Positions 38,737-49,616 of a stretch of 64,000 nucleotides of DNA are shown here, piece after piece. The stretch comes from Rhizobium sp. 007. Lineage in GTDB: Bacteria; Pseudomonadota; Alphaproteobacteria; Rhizobiales; Rhizobiaceae. The DNA lies in NCBI RefSeq assembly GCF_015353075.1, contig NZ_CP064191.1:62001-126000 (forward strand), read 5' to 3'. Positions within the stretch are counted from its first letter, which is position 1; each line of letters opens with the position of its first letter. The position numbers were made by a program, and so were the translations under genes. Under the pieces are notes generated by a model. It saw only the letters and a program-made list of their open reading frames with translations. It did no database searches and was not told where the DNA came from.

Positions 38737-39453
38737 ATGGACACGGATCGTATTCTGGTGGTCGACGACGATCCCCGGATAAGACAGATGTTGGTTCGGT
38801 ATTTCGAAGATAGCGGATACAAGGTGCGCGCAGTCGGCGATGGCGCCGAAATGCGCGCTGAACTGGCCAAGACCGGCTACGCGGCGATCTTTCTGGACCT
38901 TGTTCTTCCGAAGGGCGAAAATGGCCTCGAACTGTTGAGGGAACTCCGCAACACGTCCGACGTACCGGTCCTGATGCTGACCGGTCAGGACGACATCACT
39001 GACAGGGTTGTCGGTCTGGAATTGGGTGCGGATGACTATATCGCAAAACCCTTCCACCTCCGCGAGCTTCTAGCACGGCTCCGTACCGTCCTGCGCCGCC
39101 GCAACGCGTGCCTCACAACCCCCCGCTCGTCAGGAGAGGAGGAGTGTTTTCACTTCGAAGGATGGCGCCTGGATATCGGCCGCCGCCGGCTGACATCTCC
39201 GTGCGGGGAGGATGTGCCCCTGACAACCGGCGAGTTCGACATGCTGCTCGTCTTCCTGCGGAATACCGGGCGCGTTCTTAGCCGTGAGACATTGATGGAC
39301 ATGACAAGAAATCGCAGCTTCGCGGCCTTCGACCGCGCCATTGACGCTCAAATCGCGCGGTTGAGAAAGAAAATCGAGACCGACCCGAAGGATCCCAGTC
39401 TGATTCAATCCGTGAGGGGCGTCGGCTACGTGTTCACCGCACAACTGCGCTAA
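38737..39453 (+). CDS. fxkR: OmpR/PhoB-family response regulator, FxkR-like
   Basis: 238 residues: receiver domain with the acidic pocket (VVDDD), phospho-Asp in FLDLVLPKGENG and the switch Lys in ADDYIAKPF, then a winged-helix trans_reg_C domain (LTTGEFDMLLVFLRNTGRVLSRETL). No kinase is next to it. Its family is the one that reads direct repeats such as the K-box found before fixK, so it is the natural partner of the hybrid FixL in this window. The FxkR name is inferred from family, context and that site. Confidence 0.7.
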   Translation: MDTDRILVVDDDPRIRQMLVRYFEDSGYKVRAVGDGAEMRAELAKTGYAAIFLDLVLPKGENGLELLRELRNTSDVPVLMLTGQDDITDRVVGLELGADDYIAKPFHLRELLARLRTVLRRRNACLTTPRSSGEEECFHFEGWRLDIGRRRLTSPCGEDVPLTTGEFDMLLVFLRNTGRVLSRETLMDMTRNRSFAAFDRAIDAQIARLRKKIETDPKDPSLIQSVRGVGYVFTAQLR

Positions 39454-39464
39454 ATGCTTCATAA

Positions 39465-39478
39465 TTGATCGGCGTCAA
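39465..39478 (+). promoter_or_regulatory. Anaerobox upstream of the universal stress protein gene
   Basis: TTGATCGGCGTCAA, perfect. A -41.5 start falls near 39513. It overlaps the first ATG of the downstream frame, which therefore cannot be the start codon. Confidence 0.75.
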
Positions 39479-40443
39479 TGTTCGCTCAAGCGCGCGCGTT
39501 ATGTTCCTTCGAACAGCAACGTCCGACGTCACGAGCATCGGTTAGTCCAACACCTCCCAAAATACGCATAAACACCAGTCGACCTTGGGCAGCGGACCAT
39601 TCCGGTCAAGACGTCAGAACAGCTGCCACCTTATGCGCCGAGATCGGCGCGGCTCTTTCCGTCCTTATCATTGGATTTGCTGCCCGTCCGCCGATCAGCG
39701 CTGGCAATTACGAGTTATATGCCCCCTGGCATGAAGGGCGTGCACGGGAAATAGGCATGTTGGACAGACGGTGCCGTGAAATCGATGGACTGACGACCGA
39801 CATGGTCAGGCTGGAAAAGCGGGTTAGGGAAATCGAGACACTGCTGGGAGCCATGCACCTTCGCTGCGAGGTCAACACGCACTATGGCGACCAGGACAGT
39901 GTCGGTGATGCTGTGCGACAGCGGGCGCTTTATGCAGATCTAACAATAATCGGACCCTTACTTCTTGGAGACCGTGATCTCGCGCTGTCAGTTATTGACG
40001 GCAGTCTGGCCGAAACGGGAAAGCCGCTACTTGTTGTGCCGAAGGGCGCGAAGGCAACTCTGTGCCCACGGCACGTGCTGGTCGGATGGGATTGGCGCGT
40101 CGAGGCGTTCCGTGCGGTTCGAGAGGCTACGCGTCTCCTGTCTCGATCGAAGGAAGTTCGTGTCGTGATGTCCGATCGCGAAGCAGCCTGCAACGGAAAC
40201 CGCGATCCGGGCGCCGACATTGCTGACTACCTCGCTCGGCACGGTGTTCGCGTGGCGGTCGATCGAATGCCGAGCGTCGGCCCATCACTCGACGCGGTCC
40301 TTGCGCGGCATGCAGCGGACGCATCCGCGGATATGATCGTCATGGGCGCTCACGGGTACCGGGGGCTGCGTCAACGAATCTTTGGCGGCGCCACGAGATG
40401 GATCCCTGAGAAGCTGCCATTGCCGCTGTTTTTGGCTCGATAA
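39478..40443 (+). pseudogene. Universal stress protein (UspA family, tandem type) without a clear start
   Basis: The frame gives ~290 residues of tandem Usp protein: ADHSGQDVRTAATLCAEIGAALSVL, then GKPLLVVPKGA and the C-terminal ATP-site segment ADMIVMGAHGYRGLRQRIFGG. The only upstream ATG (39478) lies in the anaerobox, before the predicted transcription start. No ATG, GTG or TTG follows in frame until well inside the domain. The usual first strand (a Lys-Thr-Ile-Leu-type segment) is unrecognisable. So the promoter is intact but the 5' end of the gene looks damaged; a shift near 39570 is possible. Confidence 0.6.
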
Positions 40444-41333
40444 TTTGCCGCCGGGCACCGATGCTGTTCGACGCATTGTATCCCTTGACTACGCGCCGGA
40501 CGCGGCAGCATTCGCGAAGCCAGCGGATCTGAAACTCCCGGAGAAAAAGGACTGCAGCGTTCGGTCTGGCGTGCTTGCCGACATAGTCGTAGAACAGTCT
40601 TGCCGTTCTTCCGGAACGGGAATTTCGTTCCCATCCTCGTTATGGCTCCTGAAACATGCCGGAAGTCGTCGAGGCCCTCGGTTCGGCCGCCCGGTCGAAG
40701 CGAGTTTTTTCGCCTTGGCTCGGAAAAGGATCGAGTTCAGCCGTCCGAAGTAGACGTCGCTCTTACCTTTCCAGCCGGGTCATTCGGCAGCGAGCTGGTT
40801 GTCATGGATTTGGTGGTCACAATCTTCTTCGTTATAACTAGGTCACTGATTTAGGTTGCATGGCTTCATCCGCCACTAGCAGGCCGATTGATAGCCGCTC
40901 GCGTTGTCCGATCTCCGACAATGTGTCGAGGCCGCGACATAGAAGTGATTGTTCTAGGGCATTGGTTTAAAACGATTTTCTCCTTTGGCACGGTCCATGC
41001 TTGGCCATCTAGGAGCGCCCACTAAGCGTTCGCAACCCTCTACTGCCGTCAAAGGATAGTGCGAGTTTTGTCAAGCAACATCGGGGCGTCACTCAATGCG
41101 AGAAACGCATCTCTTCACCGCCTTCGTTGAAAATTTCCACTGAAGCCAAGACCGCTGATGTGGACCTAGGATCGATGAATGGGGGGCAAGGTCACGGGGA
41201 GGTTAGCGACCGATTACTGTCAGCCTCCGGCGGCTCGCAGTCTCAACCCGCTATCCCCATACAGAGAAATTGTACTTTCGCTATCGACGCAGCTCGAACC
41301 ACCTCGTGGACGGCACCACTAACGGAGACAAAC
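40444..41333. other. Intergenic region with no recognisable gene
   Basis: About 890 bp. A frame at 40382-40753 is open but its reading (LPPGTDAVRRIVSLDYAPD and on) matches nothing I know. No perfect anaerobox, nod box or sigma-54 site. The ompW promoter should lie in the right part but I cannot place it. Confidence 0.3.
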
Positions 41334-41996
41334 ATGACGATCAACAAAATTGCATATGCCATTATCGTCGCAGGGACTGTCGCGGCGGCTTGTGAAGCTG
41401 ACGCGTCCGACTTGATCATCGCACCCGATGCGGCCATCCCTAGCCCATGGCAGGTACGCCTGCGCGCGCTCGGCGCCATCACAAACGACTCTGGCCGGGT
41501 TGGTGGATTAACGGGCTCCGACCTCTCTTACTCTGACTCGGTCTTCCCAGAATTCGACATCTCCTATTTCTTCAATGACAATATCGCGGCCGAGCTCATC
41601 CTGGGCACGACCTATGCCAAGGTTCACGGTCGTGGCTCAATTGCCGGTTTAGGTGAGGTCGGCAAGACTTGGCTGCTGCCGCCGACATTAATGCTGCAAT
41701 ACCATTTCACCGATTTTGGTGCCTTCCGACCCTATGTGGGCGCTGGCGTGAACTATACAAAGTTCTACAATCAGTCAGGCAATACCGCCGAGAGCCTCCA
41801 CGTCAAGAACGCGTTTGGCGTGGCCTTGCAGGTTGGTTTCGATTACATGATCGATGATCATTGGGGTCTCAACGTTGACGCGAAGAAGATCTTCTTAAGG
41901 CCGAATTTCGACGCTAATGTCGGCGGAAACAACGTCACTGGCAAAGCGAAGCTCGATCCCTTCCTCATCGGCGCTGGCATTACGTATCGCTTTTAA
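41334..41996 (+). CDS. ompW: OmpW-family outer membrane protein
   Basis: 220 residues from ATG 41334, with GGAGACAA before it; the frame opens upstream at 41127 without a signal sequence. A signal peptide (KIAYAIIVAGTVAAACEADA) then an eight-strand barrel: WQVRLRALGAI, FDISYFFNDNIAAELILGTTYAKV, PTLMLQYHFTDFGAFRPYVGAGVNYT, ending in aromatic ITYRF as needed for outer membrane insertion. Small hydrophobic-compound channel family, often controlled by oxygen or respiration. Confidence 0.92.
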   Translation: MTINKIAYAIIVAGTVAAACEADASDLIIAPDAAIPSPWQVRLRALGAITNDSGRVGGLTGSDLSYSDSVFPEFDISYFFNDNIAAELILGTTYAKVHGRGSIAGLGEVGKTWLLPPTLMLQYHFTDFGAFRPYVGAGVNYTKFYNQSGNTAESLHVKNAFGVALQVGFDYMIDDHWGLNVDAKKIFLRPNFDANVGGNNVTGKAKLDPFLIGAGITYRF

Positions 41997-42767
41997 TCCG
42001 GCTTCGACGACAACAAGCATCCCGCGCGAGTCACATATCGAGGGACGGTCATTCGCAGCAGCGCCCCTCGACCGGGCCTACGGCTGAAGTGCTCGTTTCA
42101 AGTTAGTTTAGCGCGGGACCGTCATGGACCACGCGGCCGGTTTCAGCTTGCCGCGTGGCGTCTCTGTGGAAGTGGGGCCAATTCTCGATTGCGAGTTTTG
42201 ACGCCGCAGGAGCGACCGCATTCTGCGATCGCTGTGATCCGATGGGATCGCCGAGAAGGCTCGTCGGAGTTTCGGAATATTATGAGGCGCGTTCAAGGCG
42301 TGACCGAACGCGGATATTCGCAGTATCCGACGACGGATTAACGGGGACCTTTTTTGCCGGGTCTGTCAGAGCTGTTTCTCCATCAGAGCGGTCGCCTCGG
42401 CGCACACTGGCCTATGTATGATCATCTCGTCGCCTTCGGACAGAAGGGACAGCGCGAGCGCGTTGAAGCTACCACGCCTGGTGAGGGAATATGAGCCAAC
42501 TTCTTCTCGAACATGCCGGTGGCAGATTGGCCGCGGTTGTCGGCGTCGCTGCCGTTCCTGGAAGCAGGGCATCGGCTGCTCAGTGCACACGAGAGACATG
42601 AACCAAAAATCCGCGTCAGAGTGAAAGTCAGTGCCGATTGACAGTGACCGCGAGGGCATCGGAAAGCCCAGCAGCCCCGTCCGTCGAAGCAAAGACACCG
42701 CACAAATATCAGCCTTTCCCAAACCCTGACGTACTCTCAACGCCTAGGTGGGTGAAGTCGGGGGCTT
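41997..42767. other. Region with only a gene fragment
   Basis: About 770 bp between ompW and the acetyltransferase gene. Apart from a Cys/Met PLP-enzyme fragment at 42366-42470 I see nothing supported. Confidence 0.3.
42366..42470 (-). pseudogene. Fragment of a Cys/Met-metabolism PLP enzyme
   Basis: 34 codons reading SFNALALSLLSEGDEMIIHRP then ATALMEKQL, parallel to AFGTLILSLLSQGDELVVH and AMVEQGLPRF in the enzyme at 44445-45671. It ends in a stop at that point, with no start. A relic of a related gene. Confidence 0.5.
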
Positions 42768-43322
42768 TTAACAGCCCTTGACCCGAGCTGGACTTCCGAG
42801 GACCTTTGCGCCTGCAGGAACATCTCGCGTGACTACGCTGCCAGCGCCCACGACCGCATTATCGCCAATCGTCACGCCCGGGAGAATGATTGCTCCACCG
42901 CCGATCCAGACGTGCCTGCCAATGCGGACGGGTCGTCCGAACTGCAGCCCTGCCTGCCTCTGCTCGGGATCATGCGGATGATCGGCGGTATAAATCTGCA
43001 CAGCAGGCCCAATTGCGGTTCCTTCGCCAATCGTCACCTCTGCCACGTCAAGGATGACGCAGTTGAAATTGAGGTAAACGTGGGCTCCGATCCTGATGTT
43101 AAAGCCGTAGTCGCAGTGAAAGGGCGGACGGATAACCGCTCCAGGCCCGACCTCTCCTAGCCGCTCGCAGAGGAGCACATGCCACTGATCGGCGGGGTCG
43201 CCCAGTGTATTATTGTACCGCTTCAGCCAAGCCCCGGTGACCAGCAGGTCGGCTTGGATTTCCGGATCCGCCGCATTGTACATCTCGCCTGCCAGCATCT
43301 TCTCTTTTTCACTGCGTGTCAT
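42768..43322 (-). CDS. nodL: NodL/LacA-family O-acetyltransferase
   Basis: 184 residues, full length. The N-terminus TRSEKEKMLAGEMYNAADPEIQ is typical of maltose/NodL acetyltransferases. The left-handed beta-helix is built of hexapeptides (IRIGAHVYLNFNCVILDVAEVTIGEG, then WIGGGAIILPGVTIGDNAVVGAGSVVT) with the catalytic His in YTADHPHDPEQR. NodL acetylates the non-reducing end of Nod factor, but the same family includes maltose and galactoside acetyltransferases. No nod box is visible upstream, so the nod role is uncertain. Confidence 0.7.
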   Translation of the reverse strand: MTRSEKEKMLAGEMYNAADPEIQADLLVTGAWLKRYNNTLGDPADQWHVLLCERLGEVGPGAVIRPPFHCDYGFNIRIGAHVYLNFNCVILDVAEVTIGEGTAIGPAVQIYTADHPHDPEQRQAGLQFGRPVRIGRHVWIGGGAIILPGVTIGDNAVVGAGSVVTRDVPAGAKVLGSPARVKGC

Positions 43323-43482
43323 TGTTTCTTCTCAGATCGTGTTTCATAGAGGTGGTCAGTCGTTGATCGAGCCGAATTGCTCTTGTTCGCTCGATCGCAA
43401 CTGCCCCGGCGACTGCAAGTGTAGGCTCAGAGGAGATAAAGCATTTTTTCCTCCGTAGGCGGCTGGGTCAATCATCGTCTAC

Positions 43483-44448
43483 TCAAGCGGAGAAACATCC
43501 TGCCGAATAAGGGAAAGGCAGTAAGCAATCTTGCGCCTGTGCCAGCTCCGAAAGCGGGAGAATCGGACGAGGCGGCTCGGCTTGGGAGATTCCGAGCGAG
43601 TCTGCAAGCGCATAGACCGACCGAAGGCTGGAGAACTGCCTGAAGAGATCCCAGACCGGTTCAGGGCGGCATCGAGCCGGCGCGCTTCTGCAATATCGCC
43701 GGTTTGAGCAGCCATTACGATGCGGAGACAAATGCTGGGCATGACCCCCCTCGGCAAGCACGCTATACCAGGTATCGGCACCGCAGATCATGGCTTCTGT
43801 GGCGTTCCAGTCGCCACTGTAGCCGATCGAAAAATCGTCTGGCGTGATTCCTCTCTGGCCCGCCAGATGGCCTCCGATCTCATCGCTTTTGTCCGTCGGG
43901 TTCTTAATCGCGACAGTGCCGGATACTTTGGCCAAGCGCCCCACGAGCGCCGGCGTGAAGCGAAAATGTGTCGTTCCAGGATTGTCATAAATGAACGATT
44001 GGCAGACGGCTCTCATGGGCAACGGTCGAGAAGTGCTTGAAGACTTCATCCTCCGTGAGGGAGCGTAGGAGACGGTGGCAAGCAGGCCCGCGGCGCCCAA
44101 GGCTTTGGAATCCTGAGCCAACCTGACGTCCTCGTCGGTTCGCAAAGCACCGACTCCTACCACAACCGGTAAGCGGCCACCGGTTTCCTCGAGAGCCAAC
44201 GCAAGTGCCCGGCGGCGTTCCTTTCGTGCGAGGTCCGTGTGGGTGCCGGTACTGCCGAGGAGACCGATGGAATCGACTTCAGCCGCGCAGAGCCGGGCAA
44301 TCAGCCCGCGCAGCGCGTCCGCAGCGATCTGGCCGTCGCGTTTCATCGGCGTGATAGGAAATTTGGATAGTCCGCTCAAAAATTCATTCCTTACTCCCGA
44401 TGTTCGTCTCATTCGCCGGTTGGATGGAGATCCAGCAGTATCCGTCAT
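43483..44448 (-). pseudogene. DapA-family (dihydrodipicolinate synthase-like) lyase with compensated frameshifts
   Basis: The frame is open for 321 codons but switches. SKFPITPMKRDGQIAADALRG, LLGSTGTHTDLARKER, SFIYDNPGTTHFRF (active Tyr) and VAIKNPTDKSDEI (Schiff-base Lys) are good DapA sequence. Between, SRRMKSSSTSRPLPMRAV and a segment near 43660-43750 are out of frame; alternative frames there read TEDEVFKHFSTVAHE and MPSICLRIVMAAQTGDIAEARRLDAAL, as expected for the family. That makes two pairs of compensating indels. It overlaps the end of the lyase gene upstream, so it was in one operon. Confidence 0.7.
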
Positions 44449-45433
44449 AGAACCTGAAGAGCCTGACGCAGATCGGCGATCAGATCGCTGACATCTTCAA
44501 GGCCTACCGAGAGACGGACGAGGTCTTCTCCGACCCCTTCGATCAAGTGAGCATCTTTCCGGATAGACTGGCGCGCCCGGAGTATGCTGGCCGGATGATA
44601 GATGAGGCTATCCGTGTCCCCCAGGCTCACGGCACGTGTCACCAACTGAAGCCGGTCCAGCATTGTTCGCGCACCTTCAAAACCCGAGTGAAGGCCGAAA
44701 GCAAGCATGCCAGACCCTTGGGTCATTTGCTTGCGCGCTATGGAACGGGATTCGAGGAAGGGATAGCTCACCCAGGCAACGGCTGGATGCGCCTCGAGCA
44801 TGCGCGCGATCGCAAGGGCCGAAGCACTGTGTCGCTCCATCCGAAGAGACAGTGTCTTCAGTCCCCGCAGAATCAGGAATGCCGAGTGCGGCGACAATGT
44901 CGCACCCGTAATGTAGCGCAGGCCGGTTTCTCGCAACATATGAAGCGTTTCAGCGTCTCCAAGCAGCGCACCGCCCAGGGTATCGCCGTGCCCATTGATG
45001 TATTTGGTTAAGGAGTGCAGCACAATGTCGGCGCCATGTTCGATCGGCCGCTGGAGCGCGGGAGATGCAAAAGTGCTGTCCACCGCGACCTTTACATTAA
45101 GCCCGTGAGCACGCTCTGCGATCGCCGCGATATCAAGAATGGTGCTCAGGGGATTTACCGGCGTTTCGAAGTAAACCAGCTTCGTCTTGTCCGTGATTGC
45201 CGCGTCGAGGTTCGACGGTTCGGACAAATCCACGGGAACGACCTTGATCCCGAAGCGAGGCAGGCCCTGCTCTACCATGGCAACGGTATTCGAATACAGC
45301 GTGTTATGCACGACGAGCTCGTCGCCCTGCGACAGCAGTGACAGGATCAGGGTGCCGAAGGCAGCCATTCCGGTCGTCACCACAAGACCTGCCTCAGCCC
45401 CTTCCAGGTTGGCGAGCCTCTGCTCAAGAATCT

Positions 45434-46055
<622 letters not shown>

Positions 46056-46127
46056 CATCGGAACCAACCAGAACAACCTTCGGCCATTTTTCCCGCGACG
46101 GTTGCTCGCCTAGCTTTCCGGCTGAGA

Positions 46128-47033
46128 TTACATGCGCGAGGCCTCCTGGAATAGTATTTCCCGCATCCAGATGCTTCCAGGATCCGTGTTGTGAACGGCC
46201 GGCCACTGGACAGCCTCGGTGAACGGAGGAAGCGGGAGCGGAAGTTCGACGATTCGCAGGGGTATCGTTTTTGCGAAACGATTGGCCAGCCGCAATGGCA
46301 TGCCCGCTATACGATTGGTTCCCAATAGTAATGGCGGGATCAAGTTAAAAGCGGGCACGACGAGTTCGATACGTCTCTTCAGGCCGTGCTCGAGCAATAA
46401 CCAATCATCGATCAACGGCTTACGCATACGTCCGAAGGCAGCTTGAACATGCCCCATAGACATGTATCTCTCCAAGCAAAGCTGCCGTGGCAGCTGCTTG
46501 TTCGTGAGGCAGCCGACGCACACGAGTGTCTCATCGAACAGTTTTGCTTTGGGATGCGCGCTCGACATGAACAATTCCGGAAGAATTAAAAAATCGACAT
46601 GACCGGAGTGAAGAAGCTCACCTGGATCGTCATCGAGAGGCACCAATTCGAAGCTGACGCCGGGGGCCTCCCGAGCCACGCGCGCCACGATCTTCTCAAA
46701 GAACACGTGTGTCATGAAGTCTGAAAGAATGACCCTGAAACGCCGCTCCGATTTCGCCGGGTTGAACGGTTCCGAGGAAACGATGGAGAACTGGATGTTC
46801 AGCAGGGTATCGCGGACCGCGCAGGCGAGGGCCTCCGCACGCGGTGTTGCAATAAATTCGCGGCCCTGCATTACAAACAGCTCGTCGCGGAAATAGATGC
46901 GTAGCCGGGCGATGGCTGCGCTCATGGCGGGTTGACTGAGGTTGATGCTGCGCGCAGCAGCGGTGACGCTTCGTTTGGTCATCAAAGCGTCGAGTGCAAC
47001 GAGAAGATTTAGATCAAGACCCTTAAAACGCAT
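46128..47033 (-). CDS. nodD: NodD, LysR-family activator of nodulation genes (copy A)
   Basis: 301 residues from ATG 47033, the classical [21 protein letters not shown] start (the frame opens 27 bp earlier). Helix-turn-helix [24 protein letters not shown]; effector domain with [21 protein letters not shown] and [16 protein letters not shown]. It senses flavonoids and binds nod boxes. Very similar to copy B at 59949-60854; differences include [11 protein letters not shown] versus [12 protein letters not shown] degenerate nod box with a 6-bp internal deletion lies upstream on the other strand. Confidence 0.93.
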   Translation of the reverse strand: MRFKGLDLNLLVALDALMTKRSVTAAARSINLSQPAMSAAIARLRIYFRDELFVMQGREFIATPRAEALACAVRDTLLNIQFSIVSSEPFNPAKSERRFRVILSDFMTHVFFEKIVARVAREAPGVSFELVPLDDDPGELLHSGHVDFLILPELFMSSAHPKAKLFDETLVCVGCLTNKQLPRQLCLERYMSMGHVQAAFGRMRKPLIDDWLLLEHGLKRRIELVVPAFNLIPPLLLGTNRIAGMPLRLANRFAKTIPLRIVELPLPLPPFTEAVQWPAVHNTDPGSIWMREILFQEASRM

Positions 47034-47043
47034 GTCCGGATGT

Positions 47044-47090
47044 ATCCATTGCGCGGACAAGCGCTACCCAGAGTTTAGCCAATACTGCAG
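47044..47090 (+). promoter_or_regulatory. Degenerate, shortened nod box upstream of nodD copy A
   Basis: Aligns with the 53-bp site at 60865-60917 and through it with the intact nod box at 63799, but has six bases (CAATAA) deleted in the middle, which changes the helical phasing of the two halves. It faces the truncated lyase fragment, so any product would be meaningless. Confidence 0.6.
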
Positions 47091-47126
47091 AATAGACGTT
47101 AAAAGGGCTGCGGCGATGATGCCCCG

Positions 47127-47364
47127 CAGTGGTCGGGTTATATTCGCGGGCATAGAGCCTGCCGCCGTGCGATGCCGCAGCATCATTCGCCGCTACGCTT
47201 TCAAAGCCATAGGTCGATGTCAGGAAGACGGGTGGCTGGACCGCTCTTGAGAAGGCGGCAGGATCGAACGCGTGGTGGATGGCCCGGGTGTCAAACCCAA
47301 GGCTCACGCCGTGCGACAGGTCGGAGTGGTCCTGGAGGTTGCCTTGTTCGTTGCTGCCGGTCAT
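47127..47364 (-). pseudogene. 5' fragment of the methionine gamma-lyase gene
   Basis: Begins at ATG 47364 like the intact gene (MTGSNEQGNLQDHSD) and matches it for about 79 codons to EYNPTT, then runs into the nodD block. A product of the 505-bp duplication. Confidence 0.88.
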
Positions 47365-47632
47365 TGGTTCGCGGTAATCCTCTTTGCTTCTGACCACAGT
47401 GGCAGCATACTAGTCCGCAAGAAATATCCAATTCGGCGGAAAGAAGATGGTCCAGTTGGAAAGTCAGGCGACACCAGAACGCGCAAGGAAGATGGGAGCA
47501 CGCCAAATTTACGAGGCGCTCAAGGATCAGATCTTGAGCCAAGTTTATCAGGCTGGTGGTCAGCTACCGTCATCTCGAAATCTGTCGAACGAGATTGGCG
47601 TATCACGAACGACCGTGACTGCCGCCTATGAG
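47127..47632. repeat. 506-bp direct repeat, right copy
   Basis: Copy of 45434-45938. Here the lyase part is cut off at its left end (47127) where the nodD block stops, while the MocR gene runs on intact. Confidence 0.92.
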
Positions 47633-48928
47633 CGGCTTGCGGCAGAGGGCTTTGTGGAGCTGCGCCAAGGTGCCCGCCCGCGGGTCGCAGCGTTGCCATT
47701 CGGGCAGCGTCCGAGAGACGCCACGTCGAAGCAACGGGCCGCTCAGCGCCTGTCGGCCTATGGTGAAAAACTTCGGGCGACACCGCCTTGGCTCGATTAT
47801 TTGCCTAGTTCGCTCATGGTTGATTTCCGCTACGGAGATCTCGCTCCATCCGATTTTCCGGCGCTTGCCTGGAAGAAAGCTGTCAACGCGGTCATCGCTC
47901 AGCGACCGAGCCGACTTGCCTACGATGACCCGCGAGGATCGCTGCGTTTGCGCCAAGCCCTGCAAGGGTATCTTTGGCGAGCGCGAACATTGCGCTGCGA
48001 TCTGGAACAAATCATCATCGTGAATGGCTCCCAGCAAGGATTAGACCTTTGCGCGCGACTTCTGCTCGGCCCTGACAGCGAGTTCGTCATCGAAAACCCC
48101 GGCTATCGAATGGCTCGTCAGATCTTCGCCAGCACAGGCGCCTCCGCAATCGCCGTCGGCGTCGACTGCGAGGGTCTGAAGACCGAGCTATTGGAGGGCG
48201 TGCGTGCCCGGCTGGCCTACGTCACACCTTCCCATCAGTTTCCGCTCGGCGGCGTCATGCCGATTTCTCGCCGTCATCAGCTTCTCGAATGGGCGCGGGA
48301 AAACGGTGCTTACGTGATCGAGGACGATTACGACAGCGAATACCGCTACGATATCAGCCCGGTGCCTCCACTCCATAGTCTGGAGGCCGGAAACAACGTC
48401 ATTTATCTCGGTACGATCTCCAAAACGCTCTCGCCCATGATGCGCATCGGCTATCTTGTTGTGCCGCCGGAACTGCAGGACGTGTTCGCAACCGCCAAGC
48501 AGCTGTTTGACAGACATTCGCCGGTGACCGAGCAGGAGGCCTTGGCGTCTTTGATCGAGAGCGGCAGCTATGAGAGCCATGTGCGTCGCGTACGGCGGCT
48601 GAACAGAGACCGACGCGAGACGTTGTTGAACGCGTTACAGCGCGCATTCGGCGAAAGGATCTCCGTGGAAGGCGCCGACGCCGGACTGCATGTTGTGGTC
48701 TGGTTCAACGAACTGCCGAAGTCGTCCGAGACGGCTTTGCTGGAAATCGCGCAGCGTGCCGGCATCGGAGTTTACTGCATCTCACCTCTTTATGAGCCGC
48801 AACCGGAAGAGGCGACGGCGGATAGGCTCGGGCTTGTCATGGGGTATTCAGCCTTGACCCCGCAGCAGATCGAAAAGGGTGTTCAGCTTCTTTCGGCAGC
48901 AGTCGAACGAGCCAAGGGGCAAGTCTAA
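47447..48928 (+). CDS. MocR-family (GntR HTH plus aminotransferase-like) transcription regulator
   Basis: 493 residues. N-terminal winged helix (LPSSRNLSNEIGVSRTTVTAAYERLAAEGFVE), then a fold-type I aminotransferase-like domain with NPGYRMARQIF, DDYDSEYRYD and the PLP Lys in LGTISKTLSPMMRIGYLV. Full length. Such regulators often control a neighbouring PLP-related gene on the opposite strand. Here the divergent lyase copy is only a fragment, and the intact lyase lies 1.7 kb away beyond the nodD block. Confidence 0.9.
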   Translation: MVQLESQATPERARKMGARQIYEALKDQILSQVYQAGGQLPSSRNLSNEIGVSRTTVTAAYERLAAEGFVELRQGARPRVAALPFGQRPRDATSKQRAAQRLSAYGEKLRATPPWLDYLPSSLMVDFRYGDLAPSDFPALAWKKAVNAVIAQRPSRLAYDDPRGSLRLRQALQGYLWRARTLRCDLEQIIIVNGSQQGLDLCARLLLGPDSEFVIENPGYRMARQIFASTGASAIAVGVDCEGLKTELLEGVRARLAYVTPSHQFPLGGVMPISRRHQLLEWARENGAYVIEDDYDSEYRYDISPVPPLHSLEAGNNVIYLGTISKTLSPMMRIGYLVVPPELQDVFATAKQLFDRHSPVTEQEALASLIESGSYESHVRRVRRLNRDRRETLLNALQRAFGERISVEGADAGLHVVVWFNELPKSSETALLEIAQRAGIGVYCISPLYEPQPEEATADRLGLVMGYSALTPQQIEKGVQLLSAAVERAKGQV

Positions 48929-49216
48929 CAGTTGCGGCGGCATACCAACCGACGCAAACGCCATAGGCCGTTGCTGGATGTCAGCCAGTCCCATCCAAGC
49001 AGAAACTGGACCAGCAACATGTGATCAAACTGGCTCTAGAGATCTAAAGACCAGTTCCCCGCTAAAGTTCAGCTATGACCGGGACTGGGTGCCATGACCG
49101 TGGGTTTTTACCTGCCAGGCACCAGCATCAGCCGTAACCGATGTTCCGACCCCACATTGCCGGTAATCGCCTGATCTGGGATGGGCTTCCATGGAAGAGC
49201 GACAAGGAGTTTCTCC

Positions 49217-49606
49217 ATGGAGACTACGTTGGAGGTTCTCACGACGCGGCGGGGCCGACGTGAGGCTCATCGCCAATGGCCAAACGAGGTCAAGGCCAGG
49301 ATTGTTTCGGAGAGCTTGCGACCGGGCGTGACGGTGAACGAAGTCGCGGAACGCTACGGCCTGAAGGCAAACCATCTGTCGTCCTGGCGAACACTGGCGC
49401 GGCAGGGCAAGCTGGTTTTGCCGGAGCCGGAAGAAGCAGTCGAATTCGCGGCCATGGTTATCGAGACGCCCATGCCGGAGCCGCTGGCTGCCAAGGCGGT
49501 TTCCCGCGCTGAGGTTATCGTCGGTCCGGTCACGATCCGCCTTGAAGAAGGTGCGTCTGCTGCCCGGATCGCAGCCATCGCGCGTGCCTTGGCGGCGACG
49601 ACATGA
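49217..49606 (+). CDS. IS66-type accessory protein TnpA (HTH)
   Basis: 129 residues from ATG 49217 behind AAGGAG. HTH typical of IS66 OrfA: REAHRQWPNEVKARIVSESLRPGVTVNEVAERYGLKANHLSSWR, then a variable C-terminus (VIVGPVTIRLEEGASAARIAAIARALAA). The next IS66 gene would begin ATGATC at 49603 but stops after eight codons, so only the left part of the element remains. Confidence 0.75.
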   Translation: METTLEVLTTRRGRREAHRQWPNEVKARIVSESLRPGVTVNEVAERYGLKANHLSSWRTLARQGKLVLPEPEEAVEFAAMVIETPMPEPLAAKAVSRAEVIVGPVTIRLEEGASAARIAAIARALAATT

Positions 49607-49616
49607 TCTTCACCAA

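Noticed and set aside
40896..40909. TTGATAGCCGCTCG as an anaerobox for ompW
   Set aside because: Only the left half fits; the right half has no TCAA.
43323..43482. nod box before the nodL-like gene
   Set aside because: No sequence resembling the 53-bp nod box is present in this gap.
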